This document shows, one piece after another, positions 7,973 through 19,106 of a stretch of DNA of 64,000 bases. The notes beneath the pieces are model-generated. The model was not told the DNA's origin. It searched no databases and saw only the letters and a program-made list of their open reading frames with translations. The stretch is from Inquilinus ginsengisoli_B. GTDB taxonomy: Bacteria > Pseudomonadota > Alphaproteobacteria > DSM-16000 > Inquilinaceae. The DNA is taken from positions 7,688,001 to 7,752,000 of the forward strand of contig NZ_JBNDJK010000001.1 in NCBI RefSeq assembly GCF_050434925.1. Reading direction: 5' to 3'. The position numbers and the translations under genes were made by a program. The stretch's first letter is position 1, and each line of letters opens with the position of its first letter.

Positions 7973-8998
7973 ATGCTGCGCGGCGCCCTGATCGGCTGCG
8001 GCTTCTTCGCTGCCAACCAGTTGCACGCCTGGCGCGATGTCGAGGGTGCGGAGATCACGGTGCTGTGCGACCGCGACCCGGCCCGGCTGGAGGCGGCGGG
8101 CCGCGACTTCGGTATCGCCCGGCTCTACGCCGATGCCGGAGAGATGCTGGCGCGCGAGGCGCCGGACTTCGTCGACATCGCCACCACGGTGCCGAGCCAC
8201 CGGCCGCTGGTCGATCTCGCCGCCCGGCACCGGGTGCCGGTGATCTGCCAGAAGCCCTTCGCCGCCACGCTGGACGACGCCCGCGCCATGGTCGCGGCCT
8301 GCGAGGCCGCCGGCGTGCCCCTGATGGTGCATGAGAACTTCCGCTGGCAGTCGCCGATCCAGGCCGTGCGCCAAGTCATCGAATCCGGCCGGATCGGCGA
8401 GGTGTTCTGGGGCCGCGTCTCGTTCCGCTCGGCCTATGACGTGTTCTCCGGCCAGCCCTACCTCGCCACCGGCGAGCGCTTCATCATCGAGGATCTCGGC
8501 ATCCACAGCCTCGACATCGCCCGCTTCCTGTTCGGCGGCGCCACCCGCCTGACCGCCCGCACCCGCCGGGTCAACCCGGCGATCCGCGGCGAGGATGTCG
8601 CCACCATACTGCTGGACCATGAAGGCGGCGTGACCTCGGTGGTCGACTGCTCCTACGCCACGCGGCTGCAGGTCGAGCCATTCCCGGAAACGCTGGTCGA
8701 GGTCGACGGCAGCGCCGGCACCATCCGGCTGGGCCAGGGCTACTGCATGGTCGTCACCGGCCGCGACGGCAGCGAGACGCTCGACGTCTCGCCTCGCCTG
8801 CTGCCCTGGGCCAGCCGCCCCTGGCACAACATTCAGGAGAGCGTGGCGGCGATCCAGCAGCATTGGGTGGATTGCCTGCGGACCGGCCGGGAGCCCGCGA
8901 CCTCCGGCCGCGACAACCTGAAGACCCTGGCCCTGGTCGAGGCCGCCTATCGCAGCGCCGGGACCGGGCGGACGATGGACCTGGCGGACCTGCTGTGA
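7973..8998 (+). CDS. apdG: Gfo/Idh/MocA family oxidoreductase, probable D-apiose dehydrogenase
   Basis: A protein of 341 residues. Its N-terminal Rossmann domain begins LIGCGFFAANQLHAW, has the VLCDRDPARL strand, and carries ICQKPFAATLDDA, the EKP-like motif of the family. The C-terminal alpha/beta domain has MVHENFRWQSPIQAVRQVI and EDLGIHSLDIARFLFG (HxxD). ApdG, which oxidises D-apiose to apionolactone with NAD, belongs to this family. Its place at the end of the transporter operon, with apnO, kinase and RuBisCO-like genes nearby, supports that role. No apionolactonase (ApnL) is visible, so lactone opening must be encoded elsewhere or be spontaneous. myo-Inositol or glucose dehydrogenase is the alternative. 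Confidence 0.75.
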   Translation: MLRGALIGCGFFAANQLHAWRDVEGAEITVLCDRDPARLEAAGRDFGIARLYADAGEMLAREAPDFVDIATTVPSHRPLVDLAARHRVPVICQKPFAATLDDARAMVAACEAAGVPLMVHENFRWQSPIQAVRQVIESGRIGEVFWGRVSFRSAYDVFSGQPYLATGERFIIEDLGIHSLDIARFLFGGATRLTARTRRVNPAIRGEDVATILLDHEGGVTSVVDCSYATRLQVEPFPETLVEVDGSAGTIRLGQGYCMVVTGRDGSETLDVSPRLLPWASRPWHNIQESVAAIQQHWVDCLRTGREPATSGRDNLKTLALVEAAYRSAGTGRTMDLADLL

Positions 8999-9007
8999 CC
9001 GCCCTGT

Positions 9008-10018
9008 CTATCGCGGCCGGTCCGGCTGCTCCGTCGCGTGGATCCGCAGCAGCGCCGCGCGAATGGCCTCGGCCTGCTGCCCGAAGACGGCTGCCCGCTC
9101 CGACCACAGCCGGGCGGCCTTGGACTGGCCCTGCCGCACGGACTGCTGGCCGAGGCGACGGAGCATGCGGCAGCGCTCCTCCAGCGTGCGCAGGGCGGTC
9201 TCCATCGCCCGCACCACCTCACCCGACAGGGCGCTGCCGAAGGACGCGGCCGAGTAGGAGTGGCCGATATGGCAGCGATAGCGCAGGGCGTCACCGTCCT
9301 GCAGCTCCCAGATCACGCCGCCGCAGTCGGGGCAGGTGAAGACCGAGCGGTCGCCGAGCCGGTCGAGTAGGCTCATGTCATCTTCGTATCCCTTGGCCAT
9401 GATGTCCGCCTCCAGCTGGACCTCCGGCGGCACCGGCTGCGGCGGGCCTGCGGGGGTCGCGACCAGATTGGCCAGCAGCGCCGGCAGGGCGTCGAGCGCG
9501 ACCTGATGGTCGACCTCCGTCATCTCCAGGGCGTTGCGCGGCATGTCCGGGTATTCGGCGTCGGCCGGGTCCTGGACCACGGTGAGGGCGCCGCAGCGCC
9601 GCAGCGCGCGCAGACCCGCACTGCCGTCATCGAGATATCCCGTCAGCAACACCCCGATGCCGCGCGAACCGCAGCACACGGCGACGCTGCGAAACAGGGT
9701 GTCGACCGATGGCCGGACGCCATTTTCCCAGGCACCGCGGTTGAGGCGCAGCGTGTCGCCCTGCAGCAGCAGGTGGTGGTTCGGCGGGGCGACATGAATC
9801 CGGCCCCGCGCTGCCGGCCTGCCATCCTCGGCGAAACCAGCCGGCAAGGGTCCGGCGCGTTCCAGGATGGCGGGCAATTCACTGTGCTGGTCGCCCTTCA
9901 TGTGCTGCACCACGAGCACCGCGGCATCCAGCCCGGCCGGCAACCCGGAGACGACGCGCTTCAGCGCGGACAGGCCGCCGGCCGATGCGCCGATCGCCAC
10001 GATGTCATGATGAGGCAT
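9008..10018 (-). CDS. Stand-alone CheB-type methylesterase with C-terminal Cys motif
   Basis: A protein of 336 residues with no receiver domain. The CheB catalytic triad is present: Ser12 in IGASAGG, His39 in VVQHMKG and Asp131 in LTGYLDDGSAG. The C-terminal third has FTCPDCGGVIWEL and YRCHIGHSYS, probably a small metal-binding unit, then a basic helical tail. The family removes methyl or amide groups from chemoreceptor glutamates; orphan CheB proteins like this usually sit with sensor kinases rather than chemotaxis operons, as here. It is convergent with the apdG-like gene (9-bp gap) and follows the large CheB/CheR kinase on the same strand after 65 bp. Confidence 0.85.
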   Translation of the reverse strand: MPHHDIVAIGASAGGLSALKRVVSGLPAGLDAAVLVVQHMKGDQHSELPAILERAGPLPAGFAEDGRPAARGRIHVAPPNHHLLLQGDTLRLNRGAWENGVRPSVDTLFRSVAVCCGSRGIGVLLTGYLDDGSAGLRALRRCGALTVVQDPADAEYPDMPRNALEMTEVDHQVALDALPALLANLVATPAGPPQPVPPEVQLEADIMAKGYEDDMSLLDRLGDRSVFTCPDCGGVIWELQDGDALRYRCHIGHSYSAASFGSALSGEVVRAMETALRTLEERCRMLRRLGQQSVRQGQSKAARLWSERAAVFGQQAEAIRAALLRIHATEQPDRPR

Positions 10019-10083
10019 GCCTTACCTTCCGGCACCACGCTCGCTGTCTGGACAACCGCAGCGGAGGCGGGAGCGTTCCGCGA

Positions 10084-13683
<3,600 letters not shown>

Positions 13684-13832
13684 GCTACGATCTCCGTTCG
13701 GGCGACGGTCGGAAATTCATGATCCGGCCAATCGGGATTGGGTATCGCCCGGCCGAATATACGACAAAGGGTAACACTACACCCTTCCGGCCTGTTGCCA
13801 AGGTGAGGCAACTGCAAAACGAAGGCGCAAGG

Positions 13833-14222
13833 ATGTCCCCCTCCGCCCGAATCCTGATCGTCGAAGACGAGTTCCTCGTGGCGATGCTGATCGAGGAGAC
13901 TGTCCGGACTCTGGGCCATGAGGTTGTCGGCCCGATCGGCGACTTGCCGAGCGCCCTGCAGCTGGCCGAGACCGAAGACTTGTCGGCCGCCATCCTCGAC
14001 GTCCATCTGCAGCACGGCGAGCGGGTCTATCCGGTTGTCGGGATCCTGCGCCGCCGCGGCATCCCGCTGGTGCTGACGACGGCGTATCGCGACACCGAGA
14101 TCGACCCGGATTGCGCCGGCGAGAGGCTGCTGCGCAAACCCTTCGATCAGACCGATCTGGAGCACTGCGTCGCCCGGCTGGTCTCCGCCCGTCCTGCGCC
14201 CGAGCCCGTCCACAGCGATTGA
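13833..14222 (+). CDS. Receiver-only response regulator
   Basis: A 129-residue CheY-like protein consisting of one receiver domain. It starts ILIVEDEFLVAMLIEE (acidic pocket ED/E) and carries the acceptor Asp in AAILDVHL, the conserved Thr in LVLTTAY and the Lys in LLRKPFDQ. ATG 13833 is preceded by GCAAGG. The loop after the acceptor site (DVHLQHGERVYPVVGILRRR) is typical of receivers paired with HWE kinases in alphaproteobacteria. It is divergent from the CheB-CheR-HWE kinase gene. With no output domain it probably acts by protein binding or phosphorelay. Confidence 0.87.
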   Translation: MSPSARILIVEDEFLVAMLIEETVRTLGHEVVGPIGDLPSALQLAETEDLSAAILDVHLQHGERVYPVVGILRRRGIPLVLTTAYRDTEIDPDCAGERLLRKPFDQTDLEHCVARLVSARPAPEPVHSD

Positions 14223-14295
14223 CGCGGAGCAGGACGCCGATGCTTCGGCTCAGCTGGCCTGCCGATCAGGCCGAGCCGCACCCGATCTGCCCATT

Positions 14296-14409
14296 GTATT
14301 CTATCCGTTGTTAATAAACGACCGTCTTTCAAATCAAGACCGATCGTACTATAATAAATATAAGAATAATTACCTTAGCGTTTATCAAGTTCAGGGTGGA
14401 GAACCACAG
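14296..14409 (+). promoter_or_regulatory. AT-rich promoter region with TATAAT box before the second receiver gene
   Basis: The gap from 14223 to 14409 turns sharply AT-rich from about 14296, unlike anything nearby. It holds an exact TATAAT at 14350-14355. A weak -35-like TTTCAA lies 17 bases upstream (14327-14332). A GGTGGAG ribosome site precedes ATG 14410. It reads as a strong, possibly housekeeping-sigma, promoter for the receiver gene; the composition could also reflect acquired DNA. Confidence 0.45.
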
Positions 14410-14850
14410 ATGCAAGCTGGGATGTCCTTCGTGGAGCATGGAGCGGACATCGCCTCCGCCGCCATGTTCAGCTGGGCCCACCCCGTCCGCCGCGACGGCG
14501 CGGCGAAGCGGATCCTGATCGTCGAGGACGAGGTGCTGCTGGCCGACGACGTGGCACAGGCGATCTACGCCATGGGGCTGGACCCGGTCGGCCCGGTCGG
14601 GACGCTCGACGCGGCGATCGCGCTGGCCGAGACGCAGCAGCTCGACGGCGCGCTTCTGGACGTGCGGCTGCGCCGCGGGCTGCGGGTCTATCCGGTGGTC
14701 GAGATCCTGTGGCGGCGTCGGATCCCGTTCTGCTTCATGACCGCCTACAGCGACCAGCAGATCGAGCACATGCCGGCCGAGGCAGTGCTGCGCAAGCCGG
14801 TGTCCCAGCCCGCCCTGCTGGACGCGGTGCAGGCGCTGCTCAACGGGTGA
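14410..14850 (+). CDS. Receiver-only response regulator with short N-terminal extension
   Basis: A 146-residue protein with about 35 poorly conserved residues, then a receiver domain: RILIVEDEVLLADDVAQ, acceptor Asp in GALLDVRLRRG, FMTAYSD and VLRKPVSQ. It closely resembles the receiver at 13833 (same DVxL..G.RVYPVVxIL pattern), suggesting duplication and a shared partner such as the HWE kinase at 10084-13683. ATG 14410 is chosen for the GGTGGAG ribosome site; an open frame from 14308 lacks one. It is convergent with the cyclase gene. Confidence 0.87.
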   Translation: MQAGMSFVEHGADIASAAMFSWAHPVRRDGAAKRILIVEDEVLLADDVAQAIYAMGLDPVGPVGTLDAAIALAETQQLDGALLDVRLRRGLRVYPVVEILWRRRIPFCFMTAYSDQQIEHMPAEAVLRKPVSQPALLDAVQALLNG

Positions 14851-14885
14851 AGCCCGGCCGACGGCCGGCGCTTCGGTCCCGGACC

Positions 14886-16295
14886 TTACGGGATCTCGTA
14901 CAGCGTCACCTCGGCCTCGATGCCGCGCAGCGTGTGGCGCTGGGCCACCGGCTCGATGCCGCTGGCCTGCAGCAGCCTGGCGGTGCCGGAATCCGTCACC
15001 ACCGGCTCCGTGGCGAAGATGGCACGGGAATTCACCAGGGCCTGCACGCGGGCGGCGATGTTGACGGTCTGGCCGAAATAGTCCTGCCGCTCGTTCAGCG
15101 CCACCGCGAGGCACGGCCCCTCGTGGATGCCGATCTTGAGCACCAGGTCCTCGCTGCTGGCATGGGCGTCGTTGAGGCGGCCCATGGCGTCGCGCATGCG
15201 CAGCGCGGCGGCCACCGCTCGGTCGGGGGTCGGGAAGGTGGCCATCACGGCATCGCCGATGGTCTTGACCACGGCCCCGGCCTCGGCCGCGACGATCTCG
15301 TGCAGCACGCGGAAATGGGCCCGCACCAGGTCGAAGGCTGCCAGGTCGCCGACCCGCTCATACAGCGCCGTCGACCCTTTCAGATCGGTGAACAGGAAGG
15401 TCATGCTGGTGATCTTGAGCCGCTGGTCGACGTCCAGCGTGTCGGTCCGGTAGATGTCGCGGAAGGTCTGGTTGGTGAGCAGGCGCTTGGCGGTCAGGAA
15501 CGGTTTGCGCCGGCCCAGCAGTTCGTGCAGCGCGTGCCCGGCGATCCAGATCCCGGCCAGCACCCGGCGATTGGTGCGGTTCTCGACCGACAGGCGCAGC
15601 GGTCCGGGCCGCAGTACGACGGTCTCGTTCAGCCGGTGCACCGGATCGATGATGAAGCTGAGCGACTGACGGTCGCGCGTGGGCTCGCCCTTCACATCGA
15701 GGAACTGGGTCGCATGGCTGACCGGGTCGAAGGCGATCAGGAACTCCGCCGGCAGCTGCAGCGACAGCAGCGCCTTCTCGCCGGCCGGCAGCTCGACGAA
15801 GTCGAGGGTGATGTCCTCGATCAGCTGCTCGAAATTCGCCGGCAGATCGATGCCGGAGCCCCAGAACAACTGGCGGCAATATTCCACCGGCGGCAGCGTG
15901 TCGGGGTCGTGGGCGCCGATCCGGCGCACCCGCGGGCTGACGGTGAAGGCCACCTCCACCATTTCGTCGAGCGTGGCCTCGTAGCCGGCGGCGCAGAGGG
16001 CGCAGTGGTACTCGTCGTGGTCGAGGGACTTCAGCGTGGTGCCGGCGTCGAGGACGCCGCCGCAGCCGGGGCACAGCACGTTCCAGGACAGCTCGAACAG
16101 CCCGAGGCGCGAGGCGTGCAGGAACACGGCGATGACGCGTTCGACATCGATCCCGGTCTCGGCCGCGAAGTCGAAGACGTTGATGCGGCAAAGCGCCCGG
16201 TCCGGCCCGTCCTGCACCAGCCGCTCCACCGCGGCCACGGCCTCGCCGTCGGCCAGCTGCCGCAGGGCCGCGAACAGGGCCTGGGTTTCGCTCAT
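14886..16295 (-). CDS. Class III adenylate/guanylate cyclase with N-terminal Zn-ribbon-like sensor region
   Basis: A protein of 469 residues. The C-terminal third is a class III cyclase domain: FLFTDLKGSTALYERVGD (first metal Asp), KTIGDAVMATF (second metal Asp) and YFGQTVNIAARVQ (transition-state Asn/Arg). The N-terminal part has two CxxC-like pairs, LCPGCGG and HCALCAAG, suggesting a zinc ribbon, then a DUF5939-like region of unknown function. No transmembrane segment is evident, so it is likely a soluble sensor that makes cAMP or cGMP. Upstream of its start, at 16401-16430, lie three helically phased 10-bp repeats. Confidence 0.87.
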   Translation of the reverse strand: MSETQALFAALRQLADGEAVAAVERLVQDGPDRALCRINVFDFAAETGIDVERVIAVFLHASRLGLFELSWNVLCPGCGGVLDAGTTLKSLDHDEYHCALCAAGYEATLDEMVEVAFTVSPRVRRIGAHDPDTLPPVEYCRQLFWGSGIDLPANFEQLIEDITLDFVELPAGEKALLSLQLPAEFLIAFDPVSHATQFLDVKGEPTRDRQSLSFIIDPVHRLNETVVLRPGPLRLSVENRTNRRVLAGIWIAGHALHELLGRRKPFLTAKRLLTNQTFRDIYRTDTLDVDQRLKITSMTFLFTDLKGSTALYERVGDLAAFDLVRAHFRVLHEIVAAEAGAVVKTIGDAVMATFPTPDRAVAAALRMRDAMGRLNDAHASSEDLVLKIGIHEGPCLAVALNERQDYFGQTVNIAARVQALVNSRAIFATEPVVTDSGTARLLQASGIEPVAQRHTLRGIEAEVTLYEIP

Positions 16296-16400
16296 GGCGC
16301 GATTTTACGCCGAATTCGAAGAAAACGCTAAGGCGTTGGCGGCGCTTCGGGTCGCCATCTCGGACTCGCTCCGATCCGCCGACCGGCCGGGTTCGGCCGC

Positions 16401-16430
16401 AAGCGGACAAGAGCGGACAAGAGCGGACAT
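16401..16430. repeat. Three 10-bp direct repeats phased at one helical turn
   Basis: Three consecutive near-identical units (AGCGGACAAG type) lie 106-135 bp upstream of the cyclase start. On the cyclase strand they read TGTCCGCTCT. Spacing of exactly 10 bp places each copy on the same face of the helix, as in cooperative regulator sites. A simple slippage repeat is the alternative. Confidence 0.6.
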
Positions 16431-16454
16431 CATGTCTGCCGTAAAGGGCGAGAC

Positions 16455-16483
16455 GCGGTCATTACAGTCTCGGTAATGACCGC
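16455..16483. terminator. Perfect inverted repeat downstream of the lipoprotein gene
   Basis: GCGGTCATTAC (16455-16465) and its exact complement GTAATGACCGC (16473-16483) flank a 7-base loop, 28 bp beyond the stop of the leftward lipoprotein gene. The position suits a transcript-end hairpin, but no T-run follows on that strand, so a factor-dependent terminator or an operator for the cyclase is also possible. Confidence 0.4.
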
Positions 16484-16510
16484 TGTCGAGCACCGGCCTG
16501 CTAGTGGTTA

Positions 16511-16840
16511 TTACTGCGTGATCGGCGGCATAACGGGGGGCTGGGGACGATTGCGCCCGAATGACGGATCCGGCTTGCAGCCGGTCGTCCCGACCTGCTC
16601 GCAGCCCACCTGTGCCTGGCGGCCAAAGGCAGGATCCGGCTTACATCCGGTGGTTCCGACCTGCTCGCAGCCCACCTGTGCGTTGTGGCCAAAAGACGGA
16701 TCCGGCTTGCACCCGGTCGTCCCGACCTGCTCGCAGCCGCCGGTCCCGCCGGCCTGTGCCGTGGGTATCCTCTGCTCAGCGCATCCTCCGGTCAGCCCGA
16801 GGAGCGCCACCGCTGAAAGCGCAACGAATAGTTTGATCAT
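16511..16840 (-). CDS. Small lipoprotein with three Cys-containing 22-residue repeats
   Basis: A 109-residue protein starting at ATG 16840 behind GGAGAAG. A signal sequence (MIKLFVALSAVALLGLTGGC) ends in a lipobox-like Cys20. Residues 35-96 are three copies of a 22-residue unit GCEQVGTTGCKPDPxFG, each with two cysteines seven residues apart, then a proline-rich tail. I do not recognise a family. Repeated Cys pairs in a secreted protein suggest disulfide or metal binding, but no function is supported. The nucleotide repeats are well preserved, implying recent amplification. Confidence 0.75.
   Translation of the reverse strand: MIKLFVALSAVALLGLTGGCAEQRIPTAQAGGTGGCEQVGTTGCKPDPSFGHNAQVGCEQVGTTGCKPDPAFGRQAQVGCEQVGTTGCKPDPSFGRNRPQPPVMPPITQ
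16553..16738 (-). repeat. 66-bp tandem repeat, about three units, within the lipoprotein gene
   Basis: Three successive units encode the 22-residue Cys repeat. The shared core on the plus strand is GTCGTCCCGACCTGCTCGCA (the middle unit has GTGGTTCCGACC). Unit length is a multiple of three, so copy-number change keeps the frame. Confidence 0.85.
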
Positions 16841-17119
16841 CTTCTTCTCCAAGGTCTCTGGTGATCTTCGAGGTCGACGACTAGCCAGGTAGGCCCCATT
16901 GCGCAGTGAGCAATACGGCCGCCTCAAATGATAAAGGCTGAGGCCCTGCGGAGCAGCGCGGGCAAAGCGCGGCAACACATGAATCGTGCCCGAGTCCTCA
17001 CCGTCACGAAACTATACGATGGTGTCGGTGGCGCGGCGCTTGCGTGTAGCTTGACCGGACTGGAAACGGACGGCGTCATCGGGATGGGATGCCGACCGGG
17101 TGGTCAGGTATGGCGCTTC
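16841..17119. other. Non-coding gap between the lipoprotein and the GntR gene
   Basis: About 280 bp with no convincing gene on either strand. Its left end must hold the promoter of the leftward lipoprotein gene, with GGAGAAG just before ATG 16840. A TATAGT hexamer (minus strand, about 17010-17015) lacks a matching -35 box. I see no other structure. Confidence 0.5.
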
Positions 17120-17146
17120 AGCCGGACCAGGCAGTCTGGTCCGGCT
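17120..17146 (-). terminator. Hairpin after the GntR gene
   Basis: AGCCGGACCAG (17120-17130) pairs perfectly with CTGGTCCGGCT (17136-17146) around a 5-base loop, starting 2 bp beyond the TAG stop of the leftward GntR gene. It is a strong GC stem without a following T-run on the transcribed strand. Confidence 0.6.
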
Positions 17147-17148
17147 CC

Positions 17149-17859
17149 CTACCCGTGATGCGCGTACAGGACCGCCGACCGGTCGAGGTGGCGGATCATC
17201 GCCGCCTCGGCGGCATCCGGGTCGTGGCGGCGGATGTGGTCGAGGATCTCGCGGTGCTCGGCCAAGGTGACGTTCTGCTTGCCGGTCCAGATCAGCATCT
17301 CGGTGTGGTATTCGCGCAGCCAGCCCAGCATCGCCTCGCTGACCGCCTCGAAGATCGGGTTGCCGGAGATCGCCGCGATCCGGCTGTGGAAGCGCATGTC
17401 GGCGGCGATGAAGGCGGCGGGGTCGTCAAGCTTGCCGCTCTGGTCGCGCAGCGTCTCCTCCAGCCCCGCGATGTCGGCGTCCGCTGCCTTCTCCGCCGCC
17501 TCACGCACCATGCCGCGCTCGAAGAAGCGGCGCGCCTGCTTCAGATGCTCGAGGCTGTCCGGCGAGGCCGAGAGCAGGAACTGGGCGGACAGGTCGACCT
17601 GCTGAAACAGCGACTTCGCCGTCAGCTGCCGCACCCGGGCGCGCTCGCCATGGCTGATGGTGATCAGGCCCATATTGGCCAGAGCCTGCATCGCCTCGCG
17701 GATCGCCGGGCGGCCGACGCCGAAGCGGTCCATCAGGTCGCGCTCCGACGGCATGGCGTCGCCCGGCGCCAGCTCACCGCGAGTGATCATGGTCCTCAGG
17801 CGATCGAAGACCTCGTGCCACAGCTTCCGGCGGACGATGGGTTCGGCCGAATCCCGCAC
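17149..17859 (-). CDS. GntR family regulator, FCD subfamily (NanR-like)
   Basis: A protein of 236 residues with an N-terminal winged helix-turn-helix (PSERDLMDRFGVGRPAIREAM) and a C-terminal FCD ligand-binding domain with metal-type histidines (ADMRFHSRIA, AEHREILDHI, MIRHLD). The segment ITISHGERARV and the overall pattern resemble NanR of enterobacteria, but the divergent neighbour is a tartrate-dehydrogenase-type gene, so a hydroxy-acid effector is more likely than sialate. ATG 17859 fits the family start. The divergent gap holds the candidate site ATCATACCA. Confidence 0.85.
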   Translation of the reverse strand: MRDSAEPIVRRKLWHEVFDRLRTMITRGELAPGDAMPSERDLMDRFGVGRPAIREAMQALANMGLITISHGERARVRQLTAKSLFQQVDLSAQFLLSASPDSLEHLKQARRFFERGMVREAAEKAADADIAGLEETLRDQSGKLDDPAAFIAADMRFHSRIAAISGNPIFEAVSEAMLGWLREYHTEMLIWTGKQNVTLAEHREILDHIRRHDPDAAEAAMIRHLDRSAVLYAHHG

Positions 17860-17910
17860 CAGTTGAAGCTCCTGCCTGGACCGCTCGACGCTGCGGCCGT
17901 TCTGGAACGA

Positions 17911-17921
17911 TGATCATACCA
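17911..17921. promoter_or_regulatory. Candidate GntR operator in the divergent GntR/tartrate dehydrogenase region
   Basis: TGATCATACCA at 17911-17921 holds the 9-mer ATCATACCA also found at 2809-2817. Its complement TGGTATGAT has a TGGT half-site. It lies 51-61 bp upstream of the GntR start and about 110 bp upstream of the dehydrogenase start. Confidence 0.35.
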
Positions 17922-18032
17922 TCGAAACCGCCTGCCGGCATCGTCGGCCGCGTCGTCCTGTCGCCGTCGCCACGCTGGCCGCGGCGCCTTCGTCGGGCAA
18001 GGATAGCGCATCTGGATCCTGGAGACCCGCTC

Positions 18033-19106
18033 ATGCGCGAACACGCGATCGCCGCCATCCCCGCCGATGGCATCGGCCCCGAGGTGATCGGCGCCGGCAT
18101 CACGGTGCTGGAGGCGCTGCAGCAGCGGCTCGGCTACATCCGGTTCACCGTCACCAGCTTCGACTGGGGCTCGGACTACTACAAGAAGCACGGCGCGATG
18201 ATGCCGGCGGACGGGCTGGCGATCCTGAAGCCGTTCGACGCGATCTATTTCGGCGCGGTCGGTGCGCCCGACGTGCCGGACCACATCACGCTGTGGGGCC
18301 TGCGGCTGCCGATCTGCCAGGGCTTCGATCAGTACGCCAATGTCCGGCCGACCCGGATCCTGCCCGGCATCACCTCGCCGCTGCGCCATGCCGGGCCTGG
18401 CGACCTGGACTGGGTGATCGTGCGCGAGAACTCCGAGGGCGAGTATTCTGGCCATGGCGGGCGCGCCCATCGCGGCCTGCCGGAGGAGGTCGGCACCGAG
18501 GTCGCGATCTTCACCCGGGTCGGCGTCACCCGGATCATGCGCTATGCCTTCCGGCTGGCGCAGGCGCGGCCGCGCAAGCTGCTGACCGTCGTCACCAAGT
18601 CGAACGCCCAGCGCCACGGCATGGTGATGTGGGACGAGATCGCGGCCGAGGTCGCGGGGGAGTTCCCCGATGTCACCTGGGACAAGATGCTGGTCGACGC
18701 CATGACGGTGCGGATGACGCTGAAGCCGCAGAGCATCGACACCGTCGTCGCCACCAACCTGCATGCCGACATCCTGTCCGACCTGGCAGGCGCCCTGGCC
18801 GGCAGCCTGGGCGTGGCGCCGACCGCCAACATCGACCCGGAGCGGCGCTTCCCGTCGATGTTCGAGCCGATCCACGGCTCGGCCTTCGACATCACCGGCA
18901 AGGGCATCGCCAACCCGGTGGCCAGCTTCTGGACCGCGGCGCAGATGCTGGAGCATCTCGGCGAGGCCGAAGCGGCCGGGCGGCTGATGCGGGCGGTCGA
19001 GCAGGTGACCGCGGCCGGGATCCTGACCCCGGATGTCGGCGGCACCGCCACCACGAAAGAGGTCACCGACGCGGTGGTCGACGCGATCTACAGCTCGAAC
19101 GTCTGA
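18033..19106 (+). CDS. ttuC: Tartrate dehydrogenase / D-malate dehydrogenase family protein
   Basis: A protein of 357 residues of the isocitrate/isopropylmalate dehydrogenase family. Markers are IPADGIGPEVIGAGI, VIVRENSEGEYSGHGGRAH, TKSNAQRHGMVMWDE (catalytic Lys), LVDAMTVRM, ATNLHADILSDLAGALAGSL (metal Asp residues) and FEPIHGSAFDITGKGIANP. The RENSEGEYSG motif and HGGR sequence favour the TtuC/DmlA branch over LeuB or Icd. It oxidises tartrate or D-malate with NAD and may decarboxylate. ATG 18033 follows TGGAGACC. It is regulated presumably by the divergent GntR protein. Its last 19 bp overlap the convergent AraC gene. Confidence 0.85.
   Translation: MREHAIAAIPADGIGPEVIGAGITVLEALQQRLGYIRFTVTSFDWGSDYYKKHGAMMPADGLAILKPFDAIYFGAVGAPDVPDHITLWGLRLPICQGFDQYANVRPTRILPGITSPLRHAGPGDLDWVIVRENSEGEYSGHGGRAHRGLPEEVGTEVAIFTRVGVTRIMRYAFRLAQARPRKLLTVVTKSNAQRHGMVMWDEIAAEVAGEFPDVTWDKMLVDAMTVRMTLKPQSIDTVVATNLHADILSDLAGALAGSLGVAPTANIDPERRFPSMFEPIHGSAFDITGKGIANPVASFWTAAQMLEHLGEAEAAGRLMRAVEQVTAAGILTPDVGGTATTKEVTDAVVDAIYSSNV

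Noticed and set aside
17149..17859. Calling the GntR regulator the true NanR of the amino-sugar operon
   Set aside because: It resembles NanR but is divergent from a tartrate dehydrogenase gene and 3.5 kb from the operon, which has its own RpiR regulator.
18033..19106. Assignment as 3-isopropylmalate dehydrogenase (leuB)
   Set aside because: The RENSEGEYSG...HGGR signature and the GntR neighbour fit tartrate/D-malate dehydrogenase; no leu genes nearby.
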